NCBI GenBank assembly: GCA_940337035.1
Contig: OW679197.1
Span: forward strand, 57,123,903 to 57,187,902
Length of the DNA stretch: 64,000 bases
Direction of reading: 5' to 3'
DNA from: Agriotes lineatus
Lineage: Eukaryota > Arthropoda > Insecta > Coleoptera > Elateridae
Below, one piece after another: positions 37,746 through 45,577 of this stretch. A program made the translations under genes and the position numbers. The notes beneath the pieces were generated by a model. The model saw only the letters and a list, made by a program, of their open reading frames with translations, made no database searches and was not told the DNA's origin. Within the stretch, counting starts at the first letter, position 1. Each line of letters opens with the position of its first letter.

Positions 37746-39059
37746 TTAACTACTAAAATCAACCAGCACATTTCTGTGTTTGTCAATTTCTACGACGTTA
37801 TCGAACTCTGCATAAACTAGACAATTAATAGTTTCTTCTAGCGCGTCTTGAAAACCCGCCTCTAAACGTAGAGCGCCATTTTTAAGAAGGTTCCAGTGTG
37901 TTGTTGCATTTGCAGCCAGATCGGGGGTTAAATCAAAAGCAAATAGACAGTAGCCATGAGGGTAATCTTCACGTTTTATAGCGTTGCCTTCATTGAGGAA
38001 ATGTATACCGCTACCGGAAAATAGTGTGTGATATGCTTGAACGTACATGCCATTCTTAGAGAAATCAGGCTGTAGAGGTTTTGAAGGAATTTGTTGACCG
38101 TCGATGTATAGGGAGAAATAATTGATTTTGTAGTTATTAAAATTGAAAGGGTTTGCTGCATAATGGCCGTTAAATGCTTTATTCGATACAAAACCTACAA
38201 TGCATCGTTTTGGTAATTGCCCCAGAAAAATATTATCTAAAGATTTTCTTTGCACACCAGCCGGAATAGTTAACACTTTAACATCGGATCTTGTAATGGG
38301 GTATTTAGCAGGCGCAGTCGCCAAAGCTTTGGTGTGAGCCAACAAAATAGACGGGTTTATTTTCATTTTTCTCACTAGTAAGCTGGCATCACTAATTTTC
38401 ACTTTGAATGTAGATCCTTCGGCTGCCATTAAATTGAAAGAATCTCGGGATCTGATAAATTTGACTTTCATTTCAACTCCGTTTATAAGAAATTTTTCTT
38501 GATTGAATAAATCGGAATGCACATGTCCCATCATTTCGACTTGCTTACTTGCAGCAGTAAAAAATTTCCGCTTTACAAATCCTTCATTATGCGTAGTGAT
38601 GTCATCCATGTTATTGGCTGTGTCGTTGTACCATAGTGTGCATGTTAAATGGGTTGATTTAGCACCATTGCCGTAATTCAGCAGAGTTTCAATGTATGAG
38701 CGGTATGCGTATGTATTGTTTGGCGGGCTCACAAGCTTCTGATTCAAATACACCTCAACTTGATTAAACATAGAGTGCATCCAATTATTAACAGGGCCTA
38801 CATCATCTTTGTCGGTTAATGGTGTATCATCTTGTTTAACAATTTTAGCAGTAATGTATAACATGGTCTGACTTAAATCGATATAATCGTTACCGTTTCC
38901 AGGCACAATAAATTCAATCGGTGCATCGTCATTAAGCGAGGAAAGCGGTTTGTAAAAAATCCATTGTCCATTTTCGATACTGGTTTGAGTTGCGGGCAGA
39001 GCGAACAAATCTAACTCTGATTTAACACACTCACAAGACTGCGCATGCAAAAACGCCAT
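37746..39059 (-). CDS. MCP: Polinton major capsid protein (double jelly-roll type)
   Basis: This 437-residue protein opens MAFLHAQSCECVKSELDLFA, the signature start of the insect proteins annotated 'F54H12.2-like'. Published work on Polintons assigns the element's major capsid protein to the double jelly-roll fold shared with adenovirus and other tailless DNA viruses; I assign this protein to it by recall of the family and by gene order. Other visible blocks are the DLSQTMLYI strand, VNNWMHSMFNQVEVYLN, and AYRSYIETLLNYG. The reading frame is intact. It lies between the protease pair and the small glycine-rich protein, a usual capsid cluster. Confidence 0.85.
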   Translation of the reverse strand: MAFLHAQSCECVKSELDLFALPATQTSIENGQWIFYKPLSSLNDDAPIEFIVPGNGNDYIDLSQTMLYITAKIVKQDDTPLTDKDDVGPVNNWMHSMFNQVEVYLNQKLVSPPNNTYAYRSYIETLLNYGNGAKSTHLTCTLWYNDTANNMDDITTHNEGFVKRKFFTAASKQVEMMGHVHSDLFNQEKFLINGVEMKVKFIRSRDSFNLMAAEGSTFKVKISDASLLVRKMKINPSILLAHTKALATAPAKYPITRSDVKVLTIPAGVQRKSLDNIFLGQLPKRCIVGFVSNKAFNGHYAANPFNFNNYKINYFSLYIDGQQIPSKPLQPDFSKNGMYVQAYHTLFSGSGIHFLNEGNAIKREDYPHGYCLFAFDLTPDLAANATTHWNLLKNGALRLEAGFQDALEETINCLVYAEFDNVVEIDKHRNVLVDFSS

Positions 39060-39067
39060 TGTGAAAA

Positions 39068-39487
39068 CTACTTGCTGGTAAAGATATCGGTGTAGTTGGG
39101 TTTGACCAGCTTCTGCTTAGCGTTTTTTCTTGTAGACTGATTGTAATTCAGAGTGCGTTGCCTTTTATATCCCGATCCTTCCATTAGAGTATCTATTTTT
39201 CTGTCGGCTTTACGTTTGAGATTCTTTCCAGCCTCCTGTACACGGTTATGGAACGCTTCTTTTAGCGGTCGACTTTCACTAACATCTCCTAAAATGTTAG
39301 CGCCTGTCCTTAAAGCTTCCTTTCCAACAACTTTAGCACCGGTTTTAAAAAGAGGCAGGATACTACGAAATATTCCGCCTAAAAAGCTTCCGATCCCATG
39401 ACCTCTCTGGTAGGCTGCTCCTCTGTAGATAGCTCCAACGCCTTGACCTGCCTGATTGGTGTAGTATTGCTGATAAGGACAATCCAT
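39068..39487 (-). CDS. Small glycine-rich and basic Polinton protein
   Basis: This 139-residue protein sits 8 bp upstream of the capsid gene. Its first half is Gly-rich with a hydrophobic/amphipathic segment (GIGSFLGGIFRSILPLFKTG). The second half is Lys/Arg-rich. This shape recalls small adenoviral minor capsid or core proteins (pVI or pX type), but that is only an analogy. It is a common neighbour of the capsid gene in insect Polintons. Likely a virion-associated DNA- or membrane-binding protein. Confidence 0.65.
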   Translation of the reverse strand: MDCPYQQYYTNQAGQGVGAIYRGAAYQRGHGIGSFLGGIFRSILPLFKTGAKVVGKEALRTGANILGDVSESRPLKEAFHNRVQEAGKNLKRKADRKIDTLMEGSGYKRQRTLNYNQSTRKNAKQKLVKPNYTDIFTSK

Positions 39488-39492
39488 AGCAG

Positions 39493-40350
39493 CTACTGTA
39501 TCCTCTTAAAGTGTAGTTTTAAACTCAACGTTCCAAACTCGAATGGCATCACACCCGACGTTTCGGTCCTTATATTTATCTCGATATTCTCAAATTCCCT
39601 CTTCATGACATTTATATAATGAGTCGGCGAAAATATGGCGTCTTTGTGGCAACCGTAATTATAATTATCAGAGGTCACATTAACAATGCGAAGAAGCGGA
39701 GCCAAGACATCTCCTACAAGCTGTGGTTCCACAATATCGCAGTAAATAAACATTTGTGATGGTAAACCAACCCAGATATTTGCGGGGTGGCTTGGTACAG
39801 GTGCTTCAGCTATATTTATATCAGGTTTATAACCAAGTTGTAAGGCCAGACGTTGTGAAAATCCTAGCATTTTCAATGACGACGTTTTAATTTCAAGAGA
39901 CACGCGTTTTGTTACTCTATTATATTGAAAATTCAGCAACTTTTCTAATAACCTGTGATTGTTAATTTCGGCTGTAATATGTTCAATGTTTTCATAATTG
40001 CCGGGTTGAATACAGATTACGTGCCATCCATCGCTACCATAGTAAATTTGCTCTCTATCACTTTTAAAATATGAATTAGAGTTTTGCAATACTTTTTTCA
40101 ACTCAGCATACGTTTCTTCTCCGGCTTGCACTTTAGGTATTTCTGTGCGATAATAGACTAGATTTTCTGTATCTGTCACGGCCAAAAAGGAGCATGGATA
40201 TTGCACTTCAGCAATACCTGTAACCCATTGCCCCGGTAACCTTATTCGTTTAGGGAGCTGCGTTATGAATTGTGCTGTGGTGTTATTTGGAAAATAACTC
40301 ATAGAACTATTGCTAAGTAATGTTAGATAAAATTCTTCATCTGTATTCAT
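39493..40350 (-). CDS. mCP: Polinton minor capsid (penton-like) protein
   Basis: This 285-residue protein has the family's opening pattern: SMSYFPNNTTAQFITQLPK, then LPGQWVTGIAEVQYP. It ends with a conserved MPFEFGTLSLKLHFKR strand. Polintons encode a single jelly-roll minor capsid protein thought to form the particle vertices; position and motifs fit. The start codon overlaps the integrase stop by 4 bp. Frame intact. Confidence 0.83.
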   Translation of the reverse strand: MNTDEEFYLTLLSNSSMSYFPNNTTAQFITQLPKRIRLPGQWVTGIAEVQYPCSFLAVTDTENLVYYRTEIPKVQAGEETYAELKKVLQNSNSYFKSDREQIYYGSDGWHVICIQPGNYENIEHITAEINNHRLLEKLLNFQYNRVTKRVSLEIKTSSLKMLGFSQRLALQLGYKPDINIAEAPVPSHPANIWVGLPSQMFIYCDIVEPQLVGDVLAPLLRIVNVTSDNYNYGCHKDAIFSPTHYINVMKREFENIEINIRTETSGVMPFEFGTLSLKLHFKRIQ

Positions 40351-41409
40351 AGTTGCTGAAGATTAGCTGCAGGAATCCAAGAGTTGAACTTGTCGTTATA
40401 ATTTCGCCACTTTACAAAGTACTCTTTGCGCTGACCGTGTCCTCTTTCTTTTAACACTTGTTCGACTTTAAACAAAGCGTTATCATCCAAAGTCACTGGC
40501 TGTAATTCCTCTTCATAAAAGACACCCTCTATCGTATCGTTATCTAAATCAGCTATTTCGTACACAGGTGGTTTTCTAAGAATCACTTTTTTAATTATAA
40601 ACACTTCGCCGCTCCAATTAGTTTCATATCCTTTCTCGAATGCGTCCTTCGTTCTACTAATTCTTACATGTTGGTTCACTTTATATTTAGGCTTCCTGTC
40701 GACTCCCATCCCCTTTCTGTACAGATTGTTCCACACTTCCAGTATATTGTCATCATTTACAGTAGAGGGTGCCATCTTGATGCTTGAATGATAGCGGCTG
40801 TTATACGAAGTCAGTAAATTTTGTAATACGTCTATGTATTTGTATGAATTAGAGTATGTGAAATAGCGCCACATTCTGGTTTTTAATGTTCTATTGAAAC
40901 GCTCAATGACTGATGCTTTAACATCGGGGTTTTGCGTCACATAAAACGTGATATCGTGTTGTTTGAAAAAATTCTGTACGGCTCTAGCAACAAATTCTTT
41001 TCCTTTATCGGTTTGTAAATTTATAGGCTTGTTACCCGCTTCAGCAAATATTTCACGAAATGCGTTTATTACTGAAGTAGCCGTTTTAGATTTAAGAGGC
41101 CATCTCCCAGGCCATTTTACTAAACACATCAATTACGGTTAGAATAAAATTATTTCCGTCATTGTGTGGGGCTAAACTGCGCATGTCGCAGAGATCAGCC
41201 TGCCATAATTCGAAAATGTTGCTAACAATGTATTTGTTTCTAGGGAATTTTTTTCTTGCAGTTTTGTGAATAGTATATGCATCCTGTTTCTTTAGCCATT
41301 CCTTTACATCACTATTGGAGTGAGTATTTTTCACTGATGAAATTAACGAATTTGCACCAGCAAAGCCTACTGGGTTGGCCGGATCATAATAGATAGCATC
41401 CAAATTCAT
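40347..41409 (-). pseudogene. INT: Polinton chromodomain integrase, frameshifted
   Basis: Would integrate the element. The retroviral-type DDE core is present in two frames: the first Asp (LWQADLCDM) in 41409-41092, the second Asp (LQTDKGKEF) and the Glu (SVIERFNRTL) in 41132-40347. The C-terminus is a chromodomain (LFKVEQVLKER...YFVKWRNYND...SWIP), expected for this family. Compared with the family, one extra base lies near 41093-41100, within or just after the codons for AWE. The break separates the first catalytic Asp from the rest, so no single frame holds a working enzyme. No slippery site is visible. Either a mutation or a sequence error. Confidence 0.9.
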
Positions 41410-41419
41410 TTCTGCTATG

Positions 41420-42142
41420 TTAAAGTTTAAGGCGCTCCCAGCCCGAAATGCCCTTTATTTTTGGTATCGACCTCCGCGTTGTTTTCGTTATTTTTCCTGC
41501 TTTTTGCGTTGTTGTTACTGGCCTTGCTAACGGATTCGATTTAGACTCTGTTTCGGTGTCGTAGTTCTCACTTTCCACCTCAGAACTCCTCACGTCTTCA
41601 GGCTGAACTGCTAAAATTTTGCGTTTCGAGTTCCCCTGCAGCACACTTGGGAAATTTTTTTCTTTAATGTAATCAGCGAACTTGAGATGTCCCGATGGAC
41701 TTGCAATTTTTTGAGGCCTTAGAATGGCGTGCACTAGATCAGCTATGTTAGATGATGGTAAAATTTCGCCTTTTATAGTAACTGTCCCCTTGCTATCCCA
41801 GTCCACATCCTGTAAAGCCCTCAAAAAACGTAAGAAAGCTTCGCCTTTTTTCTTAAAAGTGCTAGGTAGTGTAGACAAAATATCACCGTCTGAAATACTG
41901 CTGATGGTGTTTGATTCTATTGGTATTTTGATTGATTGTCTTGTTTGGTGGGCAAAATGCAGATAGCGTTGCAAGACTTGATTGTACTGCACCCATTTAT
42001 CGTGGTCAGATAGTTTAGATTTTAAAACTTTCTGCATTTCGTCATCAAGCTGTGATAATATATTTTGCTCGGGATTCTCAGTAGCCTTAAAGCGGTGCAT
42101 AACTTCAGGCGGCACAATCATCATCTTCTTTGCGTGTTCCAT
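41420..42142 (-). CDS. Conserved Polinton protein of unknown function
   Basis: This 240-residue protein starts MEHAKKMMIVPPEVM and carries LDDEMQKVL followed by DKWVQYNQVLQRYL. I recall this pair from uncharacterised proteins next to the capsid and ATPase genes of insect Polintons. The N-terminal half is predicted helical; the C-terminal third is charged and low in complexity with a basic end. No enzyme motif is seen. It lies between the integrase and the small basic gene. A virion or scaffolding role is possible but unproven. Confidence 0.7.
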   Translation of the reverse strand: MEHAKKMMIVPPEVMHRFKATENPEQNILSQLDDEMQKVLKSKLSDHDKWVQYNQVLQRYLHFAHQTRQSIKIPIESNTISSISDGDILSTLPSTFKKKGEAFLRFLRALQDVDWDSKGTVTIKGEILPSSNIADLVHAILRPQKIASPSGHLKFADYIKEKNFPSVLQGNSKRKILAVQPEDVRSSEVESENYDTETESKSNPLARPVTTTQKAGKITKTTRRSIPKIKGISGWERLKL

Positions 42143-42144
42143 TT

Positions 42145-42476
42145 TTATTTAAAAATAGAACTCAATACACCCGTAATTAATGGGGCTAAGATCAACGGCA
42201 AGAACGCACCCCTTTTTGAGTTAAAATTTTTCGCTTCTTTTTGATGGACTCTCCAGGTTTAATTAATTTTCTAAGTACTTTTTTATGCAGGGCTATCTGA
42301 GTCTTCTGCTTAGTCGACAAAGGTATTTTTCCTTTTAGAGTGTTATATATACACTCGCAGACACAATGGATTTGTTTATCGTTAACGGTTTTTAATAATG
42401 CGATGCGTTCTTTAGAACCTAGTTTATGTAGAGCACGCAGCAACTCTGAATTCTTAATCACCGCTCGAGACATCAC
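42145..42476 (-). pseudogene. Small basic Polinton protein, frameshifted near its end
   Basis: The open frame gives 94 residues: LLRALHKLGSKERIALLKTV, then HCVCECIYNTLKG, then a Lys/Arg-rich stretch. This is a familiar small basic Polinton protein, perhaps a core or DNA-binding component. Homologues as I remember them continue with a hydrophobic tail. Here the frame ends at 42192, just after a four-G run (42212-42209 on minus); the neighbouring frame beyond it stays open to a stop at 42145 and is strongly hydrophobic. This points to loss of one base in the G run. Start could be either of two adjacent ATGs at 42476 and 42473. It overlaps the ATPase stop. Confidence 0.7.
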
Positions 42477-43141
42477 TAGTGAATGATTGTAAATTGATTC
42501 GAGTTGTTGTTTTTATACCCCTTCTTCGGTATATAAATATAGCAAGACCCATCCTCTCTAAAAATAGACGTTCGGTATCTTGCAATGTCGGGGGTGCTTT
42601 GTTTTAAATCGAATAATAAATACCCGTGTGGCTTAGATGTGGCGTTTTCATATGCCTCCTGTAGAAAACGATGATTTTCTGGACATATCTGCCTGGTTAA
42701 GTGCTTTATTTGAGCTCTATCTCGCGGATTTTTGAAAAGAATAATGTAATGAGCATTTAGGGAAATATCCCGCTGTCCTTTTCCTTGGTGAAAAATGTTT
42801 TGCGTAATAAAAAAAACACTGAGATTGTGGTGATGGCTCCCCTTGGTGAATAGGTCAACGACCGAGTTATTTGTCTCCCTCATTAAATCGTCGATTATTA
42901 AAAGTTTGGGTTCGGACCCCTCAAAAGATGTCATGTCTGGCAGACCTTGCTGAAATTCGACTAAAGATTTTAAATCTTCGTACAATTTTTGCCACTCGCC
43001 ATAACACCAGATAACTTTAGCGAAATTTACACTGCAGAGTTTTTTCATATTTTTCAAGAAATTTATTACAAAAAACGATTTGCCCGATCCTGAGGGGCCT
43101 GCTATGATAGCAGAAAACGGATGTGAAAACTGATGCTCCAT
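42476..43141 (-). CDS. ATP: Genome-packaging ATPase (FtsK/HerA, A32-like)
   Basis: This 221-residue protein would drive DNA into the capsid. It has a Walker A loop (AGPSGSGKS, residues about 14-22), a Walker B strand (LLIIDDLM, about 80-87), and a sensor-like FFITQN segment. Size and layout fit the A32-like packaging ATPases of Polintons, poxviruses and their relatives. The frame is intact. It is followed directly by the small basic gene, and a tRNA-Leu lies 91 bp upstream of its start. Confidence 0.9.
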   Translation of the reverse strand: MEHQFSHPFSAIIAGPSGSGKSFFVINFLKNMKKLCSVNFAKVIWCYGEWQKLYEDLKSLVEFQQGLPDMTSFEGSEPKLLIIDDLMRETNNSVVDLFTKGSHHHNLSVFFITQNIFHQGKGQRDISLNAHYIILFKNPRDRAQIKHLTRQICPENHRFLQEAYENATSKPHGYLLFDLKQSTPDIARYRTSIFREDGSCYIYIPKKGYKNNNSNQFTIIH

Positions 43142-43224
43142 TTTTATGCAGTGAGCGATTATTACAGTAGGGCCGTCGTGAATAAACTAACTTAAAAAAT
43201 CAACACGCTCATAATAAATACATT

Positions 43225-43229
43225 AAAAA
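43225..43229 (-). terminator. Pol III terminator of tRNA-Leu
   Basis: Five thymines on the minus strand, starting three bases after the tRNA 3' end. T5 is a normal Pol III stop. Confidence 0.75.
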
Positions 43230-43231
43230 CA

Positions 43232-43313
43232 TGGTAAGTGCGGGAATCGAACCCACGACCTCTTTCGAGATCAGATCTTAAGTCTGACGCCTTAACCACT
43301 CGGCCAACCTACC
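43232..43313 (-). tRNA. tRNA-Leu (anticodon UAA)
   Basis: The 82-nt minus-strand sequence folds as a class II tRNA. The acceptor stem pairs GGTAGGT with ACTTACC (seven pairs, one G-T). The anticodon stem is TCAGA/TCTGA (five perfect pairs) around CTTAAGA, giving anticodon TAA. A long variable arm (CTC GAAA GAG) is present, as expected for leucine. The T arm GTGGG/CCCGC pairs around TTCGATT. A box (TGGCCGAGTGG) and B box (GGTTCGATTCC) are consensus, and a T5 terminator follows. It sits inside the Polinton between the ATPase and the 316-residue gene. It looks functional. Confidence 0.92.
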
Positions 43314-43403
43314 TCATGTATAAACCAACACTCGTCATATAATTAAAAAGAAATACAGTTTAAAACATTTTTATTCACATTTTCATACAATATTTTATAT
43401 AAA

Positions 43404-44354
43404 CTAGGACATGTACGATTTCATGCGCTCATCTGCATCAATCAGCTTCTGCAATTCTATAATAACATACATTTTAAATTTGAACACAAGTTCCCACAAT
43501 AAAATATCGTTAGCGAAAGTCCAGCGCAGAGTATTAAAAATGATTGAATCATCAAGACACAAATTTTCTGTATGTATTACTTTGTCAACGATCACTTCAC
43601 CAAAATTTTGGAAATTACACTTTACACGTTTCAAGTCATTTATTTTCACAACCATCAAGTTGTACATCGGCAATAAATTTGATAGTGTTTCATACGTTAC
43701 GTAAAGAGTAAACTTGTTCTCGGGGTCCTTTGTAATAATCCTGCAGGTATCATTGTTCACGTACTCAACTGTGTGCTCAGTTAATTCATATCTGAAAGCC
43801 CCCTGCTTGGCCATCACAAATATGTCCGGTAGCGCCTCCACAAAAGCCATGAACGTCTCGGCTGTGAAGGAAACACCAGCCCCAATGTCGGTCTTCAGAA
43901 TTCTTGCAACAGGCGAAAATTGTTTATAAGGATCCAGACCCAAATGAACAACCTTGCTGGCGCTATTGTTTAAAGGCACTGTGAGGTCGCATAATAGCCG
44001 TTTCTTTTCCCGTCGGGTTTGGCGGATCTCCGGCGTCACGATCGGTGCTACGTCATAGGAAGGCATCGTCTCCTCAATGAACACCCGCAGGTCCTCCTCG
44101 GTGGCATCTATACGTGGTGAATACCCCTTGGCCTCCACGTCCATGGCTGGTGGTTGTGACGGTGCACCGTGTTGTTTTTTATTTAAAAGATGCGTTTTCT
44201 TACTTGTTTTTTCAACGGCCGGTCTCCTGGTATAGGGGCCTGGTTTTTCTTGGCACTTATTAACACTTCGAGGATCCATCTTAGGTAAAACTGGTGGTGT
44301 TGACACGACGACTAGGAGTGAAGCAATTCGATGCGCTATAGAGTCCGCAGCCAC
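43404..44354 (-). CDS. Unrecognised Polinton-encoded protein
   Basis: This is a 316-residue open frame at the 5' end of the minus-strand block. Residues 1-100 are low in complexity, with Lys/Pro-rich segments. Residues from about 125 on read as a folded domain of alternating hydrophobic strands (FSPVARILKTDIGAGV, FTLYVTYETLSNLLPMY). A second in-frame ATG at 44279 (MDPRSVNKCQ) may be the real start. I recognise no motif or homologue. Its position inside the element and its intact length suggest a genuine gene; a role in capsid or DNA handling is possible only by context. Confidence 0.6.
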   Translation of the reverse strand: MAADSIAHRIASLLVVVSTPPVLPKMDPRSVNKCQEKPGPYTRRPAVEKTSKKTHLLNKKQHGAPSQPPAMDVEAKGYSPRIDATEEDLRVFIEETMPSYDVAPIVTPEIRQTRREKKRLLCDLTVPLNNSASKVVHLGLDPYKQFSPVARILKTDIGAGVSFTAETFMAFVEALPDIFVMAKQGAFRYELTEHTVEYVNNDTCRIITKDPENKFTLYVTYETLSNLLPMYNLMVVKINDLKRVKCNFQNFGEVIVDKVIHTENLCLDDSIIFNTLRWTFANDILLWELVFKFKMYVIIELQKLIDADERMKSYMS

Positions 44355-44973
44355 TTTTATGAAGGTACGAAAAACATTACGTCAGAGGCACCCCACTCTC
44401 GAGCCGGAGCATTTCGGTGCCTGTGTTTTGCAGTGCAACCTCTGACAGACAAAGCACTGTTAGTCACAAAGCACATGTCTCGACTTGTTTTAAAAAGAGA
44501 GCTTAGAAAAAATCGCGTAATTTAACCCATTCAAATACTAGCGCGAAAACCTCTTTATACAACCGAAAATTCGCCATGTTCTGGCATTTCAAATATGAAA
44601 ATGGATAATAACCGCTAAACTCAAATTTGTAACCCGTATATTTTACGATAGAACTTGCCTCTTTTCCGTATAGTGTTTAGGCACGTTAAATAAAAACTTT
44701 CCAATTCTATGCAACGGTTAAAAGCCCTAAGGCCATAAACAGTCAGCGTATTCCTAGAACTTGGTTCTTTGTTTGGACCATGTCTCGCTCAAAATAAACA
44801 AGCGGCCTGTGACTGATTTGTTAAATACATTTTCTTTTATTAGTATAACATCAACTACGTCCAATTAATTTTTTAAAAATTACAGAACTTTAATATTACA
44901 AAAGGATACGATCTGGCGATTAAATTTCAATCGAAAATAACATTTAAAATGTATTATAATAATTATGTTTGCT
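44355..44973. other. Polinton right internal non-coding
   Basis: AT-rich sequence between the 316-residue gene and the right inverted repeat. Probably holds the promoter of the minus-strand block. No gene seen. Confidence 0.45.
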
Positions 44974-45577
44974 ACGCTAGTGACTATAGTTAATTCCTTA
45001 AAACCTCGATGGCTTCGATAGCCCAGTTGGTTAAGGCTTCGTACTCGTAATGCTGTGATCGCTGGTTCAACTCCAGCCATGGGACATCGCAGGAAGCTTT
45101 TTTTAAATTAAAATAAATGTGAGAAAACCAAGATGGACGACAGCAGCTTCGAAGAGCGAGATAGATCTACCAGTTTGAAATTCAAATATTTCCGCGAAAA
45201 TTCAAAATTAAAAACGACTACAGTGCGAAGTGCGCACGCAGAAAACAAGATGGCGGACATCCCGCGAAGTTTAAAATTCAAAAAATTGAACTTAGAAAAA
45301 AAATCGGAAAAATTTCAAATTTCAAATATTCCCGCCAGAAATCCAAGATGGCCGCCGAAGTCCGACGCGTAATTCCAGAAGCAAATTAAAAAATCTAATG
45401 CGTAATTTAATCAGTAGCACATATGTAAATTACATATCAAACTTCATATGTGATTAATTAGATCAAACCGCGAAATTAATTAGGTCATACCGCGGATTTA
45501 ATTCGCGGATTTAATTAGGTCAATCAATTTAATAGTTTGATTGACAGGTGCTCTAGTTTAGCTGCCCCTCTACTACT
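44974..45577 (-). repeat. Right terminal inverted repeat of the Polinton
   Basis: These 604 bp are the inverted partner of 29244-29843. The outer 150 bp carry short repeats of the form TTAATTAGGTCA...CCGCG. It ends at CTACT (45577), directly against gypsy codons. Confidence 0.88.
45012..45085 (+). tRNA. tRNA-Thr(CGU)-like sequence in the right inverted repeat
   Basis: Counterpart of the unit at 29732-29805: TAGCCCAGTTGG (A box), CTCGTAA loop, GGTTCAACTCC (B box), good T stem, poor acceptor and anticodon stems. A T7 run follows at 45098-45104. It reads outward toward the element's right end. Probably a tRNA-derived Pol III unit, not a translating tRNA. Confidence 0.55.

Larger units (their letters stand above)
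29244..45577. mobile_element. Polinton/Maverick element, nearly complete
   Basis: This 16,334-bp element has inverted ends of about 600 bp and the core Polinton gene set: family B DNA polymerase, chromodomain integrase, packaging ATPase, adenovirus-type protease, and two capsid proteins. Size and content match the family (15-20 kb, long terminal inverted repeats). Both ends begin AGTAG read inward. The family makes a 6-bp target duplication, but the flanks AACATC and GCTAGT do not match. Two genes are frameshifted, so this copy is probably not autonomous, though most genes are intact and the insertion looks fairly young. Confidence 0.93.

Noticed and set aside
41092..41132. Programmed ribosomal frameshift in the integrase
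   Set aside because: There is no slippery heptamer or obvious downstream structure, and family members have one continuous frame.
45012..45085. Functional tRNA-Thr(CGU)
   Set aside because: The acceptor strands do not pair and the anticodon stem is weak, so it is kept only as a tRNA-like Pol III unit.
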